Shown here: positions 33,743-42,007 of the stretch, piece by piece
How the letters are laid out: each line of letters begins with the position of its first letter
Position numbering within the stretch: position 1 is the stretch's first letter
From: Compostimonas suwonensis
GTDB lineage: Bacteria; Actinomycetota; Actinomycetes; Actinomycetales; Microbacteriaceae
Direction of reading: 5' to 3'
Length of the DNA stretch: 64,000 nt
Assembly (NCBI RefSeq): GCF_002797855.1
Contig: NZ_PGFB01000001.1
Span: 372,001-436,000, forward strand
The notes under the pieces: model-generated
The model's database searches: none
Told to the model about the DNA's origin: nothing
The model's input: only the letters and a program-made list of their open reading frames with translations
Position numbers and translations under genes: made by a program

Positions 33743-33760
33743 GAAGAGCATCCGCTCTTC
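33743..33760 (+). other. Leader hairpin before rpmB
   Basis: A perfect 7-bp stem (33743-33749 with 33754-33760) with loop ATCC stands just before the GGAGG-type ribosome-binding site of rpmB. A translational control role is possible but unproven. Confidence 0.4.
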
Positions 33761-33777
33761 GGTATTGGAGGAAAATC

Positions 33778-34014
33778 ATGGCAGCAGTCTGCCAAGTGAC
33801 TGGAGCCGTCCCCGGCTTCGGACACGCTATCTCGCACTCGCACCGCCGCACGAAGCGTCGCTTCGACCCGAACGTGCAGAGGAAGACCTACTACGTGCCG
33901 TCCCTGCGCCGTAACGTCACCCTCAACGTGTCCGCGAAGGGCATCAAGGTCATCGATGCTCGTGGCATCGAATCCGTCGTCAAGGACATCCTGGCCCGCG
34001 GGGAGAAAATCTAA
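33778..34014 (+). CDS. rpmB: Ribosomal protein bL28, zinc-free form
   Basis: A 78-residue L28: [33 protein letters not shown] is conserved, and the C-terminal half ([31 protein letters not shown]) is the E. coli-like type. Only one Cys remains, so the two CxxC pairs of zinc-binding actinobacterial L28 are absent. TTGGAGGAAAATC sets the start. It leads a three-gene operon with L33 and S14, 220 bp after zur. Confidence 0.96.
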   Translation: MAAVCQVTGAVPGFGHAISHSHRRTKRRFDPNVQRKTYYVPSLRRNVTLNVSAKGIKVIDARGIESVVKDILARGEKI

Positions 34015-34181
34015 TGGCAAAGCAGCAGGACGTTCGTCCGATCATCAAGCTTCGTTCGACGGCTGGCACCGGTTACACCTACGTGACCCGCAAGAACCGT
34101 CGCAACAACCCCGACCGTATCGTGCTCAAGAAGTACGACCCCATCGTGCGCAAGCACGTCGAATTCCGCGAGGAGCGCTAA
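34014..34181 (+). CDS. rpmG: Ribosomal protein bL33, zinc-free form
   Basis: A 55-residue L33: [49 protein letters not shown]. It has no cysteine at all, so it is the C-minus type without the zinc ribbon. The ATG overlaps the rpmB stop (TAATG). It is a small gene that length filters would miss; the sequence leaves no doubt on identity. Confidence 0.96.
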   Translation: MAKQQDVRPIIKLRSTAGTGYTYVTRKNRRNNPDRIVLKKYDPIVRKHVEFREER

Positions 34182-34184
34182 ACC

Positions 34185-34490
34185 ATGGCGAAGAAGAGCA
34201 AGATCGCCCGCAACGAACAGCGCAAGGTCGTCGTAGAGCGCTACGCGACCAAGCGTCTTGAGCTCAAGAAGGCTCTCATCGACCCCAACGGCACCGACGA
34301 GAGCCGCGAGGCCGCTCGAGTGGGCCTGCAGAAGCTCCCGCGCAACGCCTCGCCGGTGCGCGTGCGCAGCCGCGACGCCGTCGACGGCCGCCCCCGCGGT
34401 GTCCTCACGAAGTTCGGGATCTCCCGTGTTCGCTTCCGTGACATGGCTCACCGAGGCGAGTTGCCCGGAATTACCAAGTCAAGCTGGTAA
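34185..34490 (+). CDS. rpsN: Ribosomal protein uS14, zinc-free long form
   Basis: A 101-residue S14 of the long, cysteine-free type ([27 protein letters not shown] at the start; [49 protein letters not shown] at the end). The zinc-binding S14 is about 61 residues with CxxC pairs. It follows rpmG by 3 nt. Whether this is the only S14 cannot be seen here. Confidence 0.96.
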   Translation: MAKKSKIARNEQRKVVVERYATKRLELKKALIDPNGTDESREAARVGLQKLPRNASPVRVRSRDAVDGRPRGVLTKFGISRVRFRDMAHRGELPGITKSSW

Positions 34491-34514
34491 ATTACCCACG
34501 GTCGTTCGACCAAA

Positions 34515-34538
34515 GGCCGGGATGTCACAGTTCCGGCC
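34515..34538 (+). terminator. Hairpin after rpsN
   Basis: An 8-bp stem with one G-T pair (34515-34522 with 34531-34538) lies 24 nt after the rpsN stop. No T-run follows, so termination strength is uncertain. Confidence 0.45.
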
Positions 34539-34594
34539 GTATCTACAACAACACTGCTGTTTCAGACAGCGCATAGGTCCGAGGAGGACACTCA

Positions 34595-34882
34595 ATGGCT
34601 GATAAGTCGCTTAACAAGACCGAGCTCGTTGCGGCTGTTGCCGCGGAGTCCGGCCAGAGCCAGGCTGCCGTCAACGGCGTCCTGGACGCTCTCTTCTCCA
34701 CGCTCTCTGACTCGGTGGCGAACGACGTCAAGGTTTCGATCCCGGGTTGGCTCTCCGTCGAGCGCACCTCGCGTGCAGCTCGCACCGGCCGCAACCCGCA
34801 GACCGGTGAGACCATCCAGATCGCTGCAGGCCACTCGGTCAAGATCAGCGCCGGCTCGAAGCTCAAGGCTGCCGCGAAGTAG
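34595..34882 (+). CDS. hup: HU-family nucleoid protein
   Basis: A 95-residue HU: LNKTELVAAVAAESGQSQAAVNGVLDALFSTLSDSVANDVKVSIPGWLSVE is the helical body, and ARTGRNPQTGETIQIAAGHSVKISAGSKLKAAAK is the DNA-embracing arm and last helix. It lacks the long Lys/Ala tail of mycobacterial HupB. It bends and compacts DNA. GAGGAGG before the ATG and a very strong terminator after the stop indicate a highly expressed single gene. Confidence 0.96.
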   Translation: MADKSLNKTELVAAVAAESGQSQAAVNGVLDALFSTLSDSVANDVKVSIPGWLSVERTSRAARTGRNPQTGETIQIAAGHSVKISAGSKLKAAAK

Positions 34883-34896
34883 CATCAGCTCCTGTT

Positions 34897-34933
34897 GATC
34901 GGGGAGCACCGACTCTGTCGGTGCTCCCCGATC
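34897..34933 (+). terminator. Strong terminator of the HU gene
   Basis: A perfect 17-bp stem (34897-34913 with 34917-34933) with a TCT loop, starting 15 nt after the stop and followed by TGCGTTT. Confidence 0.9.
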
Positions 34934-34945
34934 TGCGTTTAAGCC

Positions 34946-35010
34946 TTCGCGAGTCGCGCCGAACCGTTCTGAAAAACCGTGATCGTGAACGGTTCGGCAC
35001 GACTCGCGAA
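34946..35010. repeat. Long inverted repeat (TTCGCGAGTCG type)
   Basis: Arms of 24 bp (34946-34969 and 34987-35010) pair with one mismatch around 17 nt. It lies right after the HU terminator and differs in sequence from the AACGACGGAGAT repeats, though size and placement are alike. Confidence 0.8.
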
Positions 35011-35068
35011 CGGTGTCATCCGGTCGGCGTCACAGCGAAGAGCCGCGCCGAGAACATAGAGTAGCTAG

Positions 35069-37036
35069 GTGCGAAGACCCCTCATCATCGTCGGCCCTGC
35101 CGTGCTGCTCGCGGTCGCGATCGTCTCGATGGTGCTCGCGCTCTCGTACGGCGGCGCCGCAGACCCGCTCGCCCTCCGCGACGCCGGGCCTGTCGTGCGC
35201 TGGGGGCTCCCGGCGGCGAAGCTCATGGTCAACCTCGGCGCAGCCGGCACGATCGGCGCGCTCGTGCTCGTCTGCTTCGCGCTGACGCCCAAGAAGCCCG
35301 AGTTCAACAAGGCCCTCGACATCGCCGCCGGCTCCGCGGCCGTGCTCACCGTGGCGGCCGCGGGCACCGGCTTCTTCACCTTCCTCAAGGTCACCGGCTC
35401 CTCGTTCAGCACCGACCCGGCCTTCGGCGACAAGCTGAGCTTCTTCATCACGACCGTCGAGGTCGGCCAGGCCTGGCTCACGACGACCCTCATCGCCGCG
35501 GCCGTGACCGTGCTGTGCTTCGCGGTGCGCAATCAGACCGCCCTCGTCTTCGTCGCGATCCTCTCCGTCATCGCCCTCGTGCCGATGGCGCAGCAGGGCC
35601 ACGCCGCCGGAACGAGCGGCCACGACGCGGCGATCACGGCACTCGGTCTGCACCTCGTCTTCGCGGCGGTGTGGCTGGGCGGTCTGCTGACGATCGTGCT
35701 GCTGCGCAAGGAGCTCGCGGGCGGCCGCATCCTTCCGGTCATCACCCGGTACTCGACGCTCGCGCTCGTCTGCTTCCTCGTCGTCGCGGTCTCGGGCTAC
35801 GCGGGGGCCGAGCTGCGCATCGGATCGCTCGACCGCCTGCTGACGCCGTACGGCATCCTCGTGCTCGTGAAGGTCTTCGCGCTCGTCGCGCTCGGCTTCT
35901 TCGGCGCGATCCAGCGCCGCTACCTGATCGGGCGGATGTCGCGCAGCGCCAAGCCCGTCGGCGGTCACTTCTGGTGGCTCGTCGCCGCCGAGCTCGGCTT
36001 CATGGGCCTCGCCTCGGGTGTCGCCGCCGCCCTCGCGCAGACCGCGACCCCCGTCGAAGAGGTGCTTCCCTCCATCCCGACGCCCGCCGAGATCCTCACG
36101 GGCGAGCCCCTGCCGCCCGAGCTCACCCCGCTCAGCTACTTCACCGAGTGGAACTTCGACCTCATCTGGCTGCTCATCTGCGCCTTCGGCATCTTCTTCT
36201 ACCTCGCGGGCGTGCGCCGACTGCGCCGGCGGGGAGACAGCTGGCCCCTGCACCGCACGATCCTCTGGGTCGTGGGGATGGTCGCGCTGTTCTACGTGAC
36301 GAACGGCGCCGTCAACGTCTACGAGAAGTACCTCTTCAGCACCCACATGCTCGGCCACATGGCCCTCACGATGATGGTGCCGGTGCTGCTCGTGCCCGGC
36401 GCGCCCATCACCCTCGCCCTGCGGGCGATCGTCAAGCGCGACGACGGCAGCCGCGGGCCGCGCGAGTGGATCATGCTCGTCGTGCACTCGAAGGTCGCGA
36501 CGGTGCTGACCAACCCGATCGTGGCCGCCGTGCTCTTCGCGGGCTCGCTCTGGGTGTTCTACTACTCCCCCGTCTTCAGCTGGGCGACGACCGACCACAT
36601 CGGTCACGAGTGGATGATCACCCACTTCCTCATCACCGGCTACCTCTTCGTGCAGTCGCTCATCGGCGTCGACCCCGTGCCCTACCGCCTGCCCTACCCC
36701 TTCCGGCTCGTGCTGCTGCTCGGCACGATGGCGTTCCACGCCTTCTTCGGCCTCGCGCTCATGACCGGCTCGGGGCTGCTCCTGGCCGACTGGTACGGCG
36801 CGATGGGCCGCAGCTGGGGCGTCGACGCCCTCGCGGATCAACAGGCGGGCGGCGGCATCGCCTGGAGCATCGGCGAGATCCCCACGGTCGTGCTCGCCAT
36901 CATCGTCGCCATCCAGTGGGGCCGCAGCGACGACCGCGAGACGAAGAGGCGCGACCGCAACGCCGACCGCACCAACGAGGCCGAGCTCGAGGAGTACAAC
37001 GACCGGCTCGCCCGTCTCGCCGCCAAGGACCGGTAG
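35069..37036 (+). CDS. CopD-CtaG fusion: copper uptake / cytochrome oxidase assembly membrane protein
   Basis: A 655-residue polytopic membrane protein. The first half matches the CopD copper-resistance family (AAVWLGGLLTIVLLRKE and the following helices, about residues 190-320); the second half is a caa3-type CtaG domain (about 350-610), with STHMLGHMALTMMVPVLLVPGAPITLALR, HIGHEWMITHFLITGYLF and MAFHAFFGLALMTGSGLLLADWY bearing conserved His and Met residues. This fusion is typical in actinobacteria and is thought to supply copper to cytochrome oxidase. TAGAGT (35057-35062) ends 6 nt before the GTG, pointing to a leaderless mRNA. Confidence 0.88.
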   Translation: MRRPLIIVGPAVLLAVAIVSMVLALSYGGAADPLALRDAGPVVRWGLPAAKLMVNLGAAGTIGALVLVCFALTPKKPEFNKALDIAAGSAAVLTVAAAGTGFFTFLKVTGSSFSTDPAFGDKLSFFITTVEVGQAWLTTTLIAAAVTVLCFAVRNQTALVFVAILSVIALVPMAQQGHAAGTSGHDAAITALGLHLVFAAVWLGGLLTIVLLRKELAGGRILPVITRYSTLALVCFLVVAVSGYAGAELRIGSLDRLLTPYGILVLVKVFALVALGFFGAIQRRYLIGRMSRSAKPVGGHFWWLVAAELGFMGLASGVAAALAQTATPVEEVLPSIPTPAEILTGEPLPPELTPLSYFTEWNFDLIWLLICAFGIFFYLAGVRRLRRRGDSWPLHRTILWVVGMVALFYVTNGAVNVYEKYLFSTHMLGHMALTMMVPVLLVPGAPITLALRAIVKRDDGSRGPREWIMLVVHSKVATVLTNPIVAAVLFAGSLWVFYYSPVFSWATTDHIGHEWMITHFLITGYLFVQSLIGVDPVPYRLPYPFRLVLLLGTMAFHAFFGLALMTGSGLLLADWYGAMGRSWGVDALADQQAGGGIAWSIGEIPTVVLAIIVAIQWGRSDDRETKRRDRNADRTNEAELEEYNDRLARLAAKDR

Positions 37037-37071
37037 CTCCGGGGCCGCCTCGTCGTTCCCTGAGCAGGTGC

Positions 37072-38127
37072 CTACTGCACCTGGATGTTGATGCTGCCGT
37101 CGGCCTCGATCGCGATGTCGAGGCCGAGCTCGAAGGGCTCGTCCTGGTCGAGGGTCGTGACGTCGCCGTCGAAGAGCGACTGCACCTCGACGACGATGTG
37201 CGCGGCCGCCGGGGTGGGCGGTGTCAGCCAGCCGGTCTCACCGGGAACGATCGTGACCACCGGGTACTCGGCGATCGACCACGCCGGCTCGCCCTTGATG
37301 CGGTCGTCGATGACGATGCCGAACGGGCATCCGGCCGGTTGCAGCACGGTCTGGGTCGCGCAGTCGTCCAGGTAGCCGTCGACCTCCTCCTGCACGTCGT
37401 CGACGAAGTCGGCATTGGCCTGCGTGTCGACGGAGACCTCGGTGGGCGCGCTCCAGTCGGTGATCGCGACATCCTGTTTCTCGGCCGTCAGCAGGGACGA
37501 CTCGTGCGAGAAGGTGTAGACGCCCGGTGCGAAGGCGAGGTAGCTGGCCGAGTTGTTGAAACTGACCGGCTGGCCCTCCGGCTCGCCCGTGCGGGTGTCG
37601 AGGGTGAGGCCGTTGACCTCGAAGATGCTCGCGTGCAGCACCGTGAGGTCGACGTGCGCGAGCGGCGAGTCCACAAAACGCCAGGTCGGCAGCACCCCCC
37701 AGATCGTGCCGTTCTGCTCGACGCGGAAACTCGAGGAGGCCGGCCCGGTCTCGAGCGTGTACTCGACGGTGACGGTGTGGATGCCGTCCTCTCCCGTCAC
37801 ATCGCTCACGAACCGCACATCGTCGATCTCGCCGATCATCGAGTTGCGCAGGAGGACGGTCGAGGTGGTCACGGGGAGGCCGGCGTCGGCGTAGTGGTGG
37901 GGGTCGATCTGCACGCCCGGGAGCGAGAGGGCGGTGCGGGCATCCTGGCGCTCGATGGCCTCGAGGTAGTCGCGCACGAAGCCGTTCGCGGAGTAGACGT
38001 CGCGGTTGAGCGCCCCGATCGCGGCCGCGAGGGAGGCGATGAGCAGCACGCCGATCCCGAGCCAGAGCAGCACGGCCCGCGGCATGCTCCGCGAATGCTC
38101 GACATCAACCCGGGTCACCTTCCACAT
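37072..38127 (-). CDS. Membrane-anchored protein of unknown function
   Basis: A 351-residue protein I do not recognise. A single N-terminal transmembrane helix (AVLLWLGIGVLLIASLAAAIGAL) anchors an extracytoplasmic acidic domain. The first part, NGFVRDYLEAIERQDARTALSLPGV, resembles NTF2-like extracellular lumazine-style domains of actinobacterial lipoproteins; two cysteines (CATQTVLQPAGC) could form a disulfide. It is divergent from the helicase gene, with an 83-bp gap. Typical of conserved hypothetical proteins of Microbacteriaceae, by general appearance only. Confidence 0.65.
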   Translation of the reverse strand: MWKVTRVDVEHSRSMPRAVLLWLGIGVLLIASLAAAIGALNRDVYSANGFVRDYLEAIERQDARTALSLPGVQIDPHHYADAGLPVTTSTVLLRNSMIGEIDDVRFVSDVTGEDGIHTVTVEYTLETGPASSSFRVEQNGTIWGVLPTWRFVDSPLAHVDLTVLHASIFEVNGLTLDTRTGEPEGQPVSFNNSASYLAFAPGVYTFSHESSLLTAEKQDVAITDWSAPTEVSVDTQANADFVDDVQEEVDGYLDDCATQTVLQPAGCPFGIVIDDRIKGEPAWSIAEYPVVTIVPGETGWLTPPTPAAAHIVVEVQSLFDGDVTTLDQDEPFELGLDIAIEADGSINIQVQ

Positions 38128-38210
38128 CCTACGGTCACGAGCGGCCTCGCCCTCCGCGCATCCCGTAGATTGGTAGGGCTGAATCCCCAGCTCTCACGGA
38201 AGAAGGCCCT

Positions 38211-39494
38211 GTGGCGAAGATCGCGCTGTCTGCCGAGCAGGCACGGATCTTCGAGGCCATCGAGAAGACGCGCGACCACATCTTCGTGACGGGCCGGGCG
38301 GGCACGGGCAAGTCGACGCTGCTCAACCACCTCTCCTGGAACACCGAGAAGCAGCTCGTCATCGCGGCGCCGACGGGGGTCGCCGCGCTCAACGTGGGCG
38401 GGCAGACCATCCACTCGCTCTTCCGGCTGCCGATCGGGGTCATCGCCGACCACGACATCGAGCAGAACGGCGAGGTGCGCAAACTGCTCAACACGATCGA
38501 CACCCTCGTGATCGACGAGGTCTCGATGGTCAACGCCGACCTCATGGATGCGATGGACCGCAGCCTGCGCCAGGCACGGCAGCGCAAGACCGAGCCCTTC
38601 GGCGGCGTGCAGCTCGTGCTCTTCGGCGATCCCTACCAGCTCGCCCCGGTGCCGGGAGACGGCGACGAGCGCGCCTACTTCACCGACCGCTACCGCTCCA
38701 TCTGGTTCTTCGACGCGAAGGTGTGGGAGGAGGCGGAGCTGTCGATCTTCGAGCTCACCGAGATCCACCGCCAGCACGACGATCGGTTCAAGTACATGCT
38801 CAACGCCGTGCGGCACGGCCAGGTGACGAAAGAGATCGCCGACGTGCTCAACTCCACGGGCGCCCGCACCGCGCCCGACGACGGCACGATCACCCTCGCG
38901 ACGCGCAACGACGCGGTCAACCGCATCAACGCCGCGGCGCTCGAGCGCCTCCCCGGGCGCACCCTCACGGCTCGTGCCGAGGTCTCCGGCGATTTCGGCG
39001 GCCGCGCGTATCCGGCCGACGAGGCGCTCGAGCTCAAGATCGGCGCGCAGGTCATGTTCCTGCGCAACGACGCCGATCAGCGCTGGGTCAACGGATCGAT
39101 CGGCACGGTCACGCGCATCGACAGCACGGTCTTCGTAGAGGTCGACGGCGAGGTGCACGAGGTCGATCCCGTCGTCTGGGAGAAGTACCGATACTCCTAC
39201 TCGGCGGCGACCAAGAAGCTCACAAAAGACGTTGTGGGCGAGTTCACCCAGTTCCCGCTGCGATTGGCGTGGGCCGTCACCATCCACAAGTCGCAGGGCA
39301 AGACCTACGACTCGGCGATCGTCGATCTGGGAGCCCGGGTGTTCAGCCCCGGGCAGACCTACGTCGCACTCAGCCGGCTCACCTCGCTCGAGGGGCTCTA
39401 CCTGTCGCGCCCGCTGCGGCCGAGCGACATCATCGTCGACGACAACGTGCGGCGTTTTATGCAGCACCAGCAGCCGCCTCGCCCGGCGCTGTAG
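38211..39494 (+). CDS. Pif1/RecD-like superfamily 1 DNA helicase
   Basis: A 427-residue SF1B helicase: Walker A FVTGRAGTGKSTLLNHL, motif Ia IAAPTGVAALNVGGQTIHSLFRLP, Walker B LVIDEVSMVNADLMDAMD, motif III LFGDPYQLAPV, and near the end the 2B domain and LAWAVTIHKSQGKTYDSAIVDLG and YVALSRLTSLEGLYL (motifs V-VI). Pif1-type enzymes unwind DNA 5' to 3' and resolve forks and G-quadruplexes; this length is the compact bacterial form. GGAAGAAGG precedes the GTG. Confidence 0.9.
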   Translation: MAKIALSAEQARIFEAIEKTRDHIFVTGRAGTGKSTLLNHLSWNTEKQLVIAAPTGVAALNVGGQTIHSLFRLPIGVIADHDIEQNGEVRKLLNTIDTLVIDEVSMVNADLMDAMDRSLRQARQRKTEPFGGVQLVLFGDPYQLAPVPGDGDERAYFTDRYRSIWFFDAKVWEEAELSIFELTEIHRQHDDRFKYMLNAVRHGQVTKEIADVLNSTGARTAPDDGTITLATRNDAVNRINAAALERLPGRTLTARAEVSGDFGGRAYPADEALELKIGAQVMFLRNDADQRWVNGSIGTVTRIDSTVFVEVDGEVHEVDPVVWEKYRYSYSAATKKLTKDVVGEFTQFPLRLAWAVTIHKSQGKTYDSAIVDLGARVFSPGQTYVALSRLTSLEGLYLSRPLRPSDIIVDDNVRRFMQHQQPPRPAL

Positions 39495-39560
39495 CCGGGA
39501 GCCTGCGCGGCCGTCGTGTCGCGGCCGAGCGCTTCCGAACGCGGTGGGGCCGAGGCCTGC

Positions 39561-40214
39561 TCAGGCTGCCGCGGCGGCCTTCGCGTCGGCGAGGTCGATG
39601 AAGAGCTCGGTGTTGAAGCGGTAGGCGAGCATGACCTCGTCGATCACGCGGTCGCGCTCGGCGTCGTCCCAGTCCACGGCGTCGAGCTGCGCGCGGTAGG
39701 TGTCTTTGAACTCCTTCGGCTTGGCGATGTCGCCGAAGAGGTAGAAGCCCACGCCGTTCGTCTCGAAGCCGAACTGGCGCTGCATGAGCGTGCGGATGAT
39801 CTGGCCGCCCGAGAGGTCGCCGAGGTAGCGCGTGTAGTGGTGGGCGACGTAACCGCCGTTCCAGGTGGCCGAGACCTCGTTGACGCGGTCGACGTAGCGC
39901 TGGGTCGTGGGCAGCGGGGTGATCTGCTCGCGCCAGTCGTCGCCGATGAGGAACTCGAGGTCGGCCTCGATCGCGGGAAGACGCGTGAGCTTCGAGGTGA
40001 TGAAGGGCGCTGCCACGGGGTCGTTCTTCATACGCTCGGCGCCGGCCTCGATGGCCTCGTAGATGAAGTAGTGCTGCGCCACGAGGGCGATGTAGTCGTC
40101 GCGGGTGCCCTTGCCGGTCATGAGGTCGGTCATGAATCCCGCCCCCTCGCTGTCGCTGTGGCCCCCTTTGGTGCGTTCACGGAGGGCTTGGGAGAAGGGG
40201 ATGACGACAGACAT
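39561..40214 (-). CDS. hmuO: Heme oxygenase (biliverdin-producing)
   Basis: A 217-residue HO-1/HmuO-type heme oxygenase, cleaving heme to biliverdin, CO and iron. The proximal His is His19 in LRERTKGGHSDSEGAGFM, and the distal helix signature RYLGDLSGGQIIRTLM is present; length equals that of C. diphtheriae HmuO. A DtxR/IdeR-like box lies directly upstream, so iron starvation probably induces it. Two genes away lies a DUF2470 protein of heme-linked type. Confidence 0.93.
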   Translation of the reverse strand: MSVVIPFSQALRERTKGGHSDSEGAGFMTDLMTGKGTRDDYIALVAQHYFIYEAIEAGAERMKNDPVAAPFITSKLTRLPAIEADLEFLIGDDWREQITPLPTTQRYVDRVNEVSATWNGGYVAHHYTRYLGDLSGGQIIRTLMQRQFGFETNGVGFYLFGDIAKPKEFKDTYRAQLDAVDWDDAERDRVIDEVMLAYRFNTELFIDLADAKAAAAA

Positions 40215-40238
40215 GGCGGACTCCGGGACTCGAACGAC

Positions 40239-40257
40239 TTAGGGTTGCCTCAGTTTA
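40239..40257. promoter_or_regulatory. DtxR/IdeR-like iron box
   Basis: Read on the minus strand, 14 of 19 positions match TWAGGTTAGSCTAACCTWA, including an intact right half (CCCTAA). It lies 25 nt before the heme oxygenase start. Confidence 0.6.
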
Positions 40258-40378
40258 GCCAAAGAGTCCGGTGCTACGCATTCGGCGGCCTCCCAGGAGC
40301 GGGTGCCGGTGGTGCGGTGAGGCTGCGCTCCGAACGGGCTTCCGCGGGTCGGGGCGAGGGCGGGGTGCCGGCTGGTCG

Positions 40379-40924
40379 TCAGTGGTGGGTGCCGTGCGGA
40401 ACGGCGTGCGCTCCGGCGTCGGATGCCGCGAGAGCCGGGGTCGTGAGGCCTGCGACGGCACTCGCGCCGAGCACGAGGGCCACGAGGAAGCGGGTCGCGG
40501 AGAGGCGGGGGCGTGCGGCATCCGGCCTCGTCTGTGCGGCCTGTAGTGTCTGTGTCGCCTGGACGGGGTGAGCCGAGGCGGTCGGACGGGCGGCGCGCGT
40601 GCGCGCGGCGAGGGTGGCGGCGATCACGAGGTCGAAGAGCGACGCGACGGCCATGGGCAGGAAGCCGAGGGCGACACCGAGCGCCGGTCCGAGGGCGGAG
40701 AGCGCGGCCCAGCCGAGCACGGGCACGACGGCCAGGGCGAGGGTCGCGCGCGGCAGCACGATCCGCCCGCGGGCGAGCACGGTGACCGACCAGGCGATCT
40801 CCGCGCTGCCGACGGCGACGAGGAGCACGGCCAGGGCGAGCGGTGCGCCGCCGGCCGCCGCGAGATGCACGAGCCCGGCGCCCAGCCCGGCCATCGCGAG
40901 CAGCACTGCTGTGATCGAGATCAT
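40379..40924 (-). CDS. Small polytopic membrane protein, His-rich C-terminus
   Basis: A 181-residue protein not recognised. It has four or five hydrophobic helices (starting ISITAVLLAMAGLGAGLVHLAAAGG), a Thr/Ala/Arg-rich loop (TASAHPVQATQTLQAAQT), another helix and the end SDAGAHAVPHGTHH. AGAGGA lies 8 nt before the ATG at 40924. It lies between heme oxygenase and a DUF4383 gene, all in one direction; the terminal His residues may bind metal but this is speculation. Confidence 0.6.
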   Translation of the reverse strand: MISITAVLLAMAGLGAGLVHLAAAGGAPLALAVLLVAVGSAEIAWSVTVLARGRIVLPRATLALAVVPVLGWAALSALGPALGVALGFLPMAVASLFDLVIAATLAARTRAARPTASAHPVQATQTLQAAQTRPDAARPRLSATRFLVALVLGASAVAGLTTPALAASDAGAHAVPHGTHH

Positions 40925-41019
40925 CGGGGCATCCTCTCTTCGCTGTCGGGTTCTGCCATCGGCGGCCGGTGCACGGCGATGGGGAGCACCGTGGACGAAA
41001 CGCCCCATCGCCGCACCTC

Positions 41020-41427
41020 CTAGGCGGTGACGGGTCGGGTCGCCCTGTCTGCCGCCAGTCCCACACCGAGCAGCACGATCGCGCTCGCCAGGTGCAGGAA
41101 GTGGTCCGCGGTGTTGAGCGCGAGGATGTTGAGCGCGCTGCCGACGAGGAAGAAGCCGACGATTCCGAGCAGCAGGTAGACCGCGCCCACCGTCGTGTTG
41201 ACCGCCTTCGCCGCGCCCACGCCGACGAGGCCGGCGATGAGCAGCGCCGCTCCCACCAGGATGTGGATGACGTTGTGCAGCGGGTTCACCTCGAAGACGC
41301 CGAGGAGCAGGCCGCCGTCGGTCGCGAGAAAGCTCACTCCCCCGGTGACGGCGAAGCCGAGCAGACCGACGAGCACGTAGACGGCTCCGAAGATCGTTCC
41401 GATGATGCGGTTCGGTGATGTACCCAT
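41020..41427 (-). CDS. DUF4383 membrane protein
   Basis: A 135-residue, four-helix protein: NRIIGTIFGAVYVLVGLLGFAVTGG, then GVFEVNPLHNVIHILVGAALLIAG, the diagnostic NPxHNxxHxxxG segment of DUF4383, then the second pair of helices with NTADHFLHLASAIVLLGVG. Function is unknown. GGGAGG lies 9 nt before the ATG at 41427, which fixes the start over an earlier in-frame ATG. Confidence 0.85.
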   Translation of the reverse strand: MGTSPNRIIGTIFGAVYVLVGLLGFAVTGGVSFLATDGGLLLGVFEVNPLHNVIHILVGAALLIAGLVGVGAAKAVNTTVGAVYLLLGIVGFFLVGSALNILALNTADHFLHLASAIVLLGVGLAADRATRPVTA

Positions 41428-41572
41428 GAGAATTGCCTCCCTGTGAATGGATGCGGCCGTGGCCGCGCTCATCACAGGGTTCGGAGCCCCGGCGCGAACG
41501 GTTTGGTCGTGCCGGGAGGAGAGTTCAGCGGGGTGATCGAGCGCGCTCAGCGCTCCCGCTGGTTGCTCCCGC

Positions 41573-41872
41573 TCAGTGCTCGGCGCGGGGCTCGACCCCG
41601 AGGCGTTCGCACGCGGCGTTGTAGAGGGTCACGACCTCGCGCCGGATCTCCGGGCGCTCGGTGATCGGCTTCGACCAGGGCACCCGCACGTCGATCGTCG
41701 AGCCGTCGACCACGGCCGCCCAGATCCCCGCCTCGCCGTCGAGACCCGTCATGAGGGCGGAGCTCGCGGTCGGCTCGGCGAAGGCGCGCACGATCATGAG
41801 GTTGTCGTCGACGTGGTCGCCGTTCATGTGGCTGACGACGGCGTGGATGATTTCCGGGCTGAAGTGTGACAT
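41573..41872 (-). CDS. DUF2470 domain protein (HugZ-like C-terminal domain)
   Basis: A 99-residue stand-alone DUF2470 protein: FSPEIIHAVVSHMNGDHVDDNLMIVRAFAEP is the family core. In HugZ-type heme-utilisation proteins this domain carries the heme-contacting His. The gene stands near the iron-regulated heme oxygenase, which supports a heme or iron link. The ATG at 41872 with GAGGGG close in front is chosen. Confidence 0.83.
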   Translation of the reverse strand: MSHFSPEIIHAVVSHMNGDHVDDNLMIVRAFAEPTASSALMTGLDGEAGIWAAVVDGSTIDVRVPWSKPITERPEIRREVVTLYNAACERLGVEPRAEH

Positions 41873-42007
41873 CCCCTCGAGTCTAGACGCGGGCGATTCG
41901 GGAGTGTGGTCCCTGAGGCGGGGGCGAGTCATCCTCTGGTCTGAGGTGTTATGGGAAACCGGGAGGTTAGAATCCCTATACATCTAGCACCCAATCAGGG
42001 GGATGGA

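Noticed and set aside
34595-34882. HU gene as an integration host factor or Lsr2-type protein
   Set aside because: The sequence is a plain HU with the usual arm and length; no IHF- or Lsr2-type feature.
38211-39494. Pif1/RecD-like helicase considered as part of a defence system
   Set aside because: No nuclease, methylase or other defence partner beside it; stand-alone housekeeping-type helicase.
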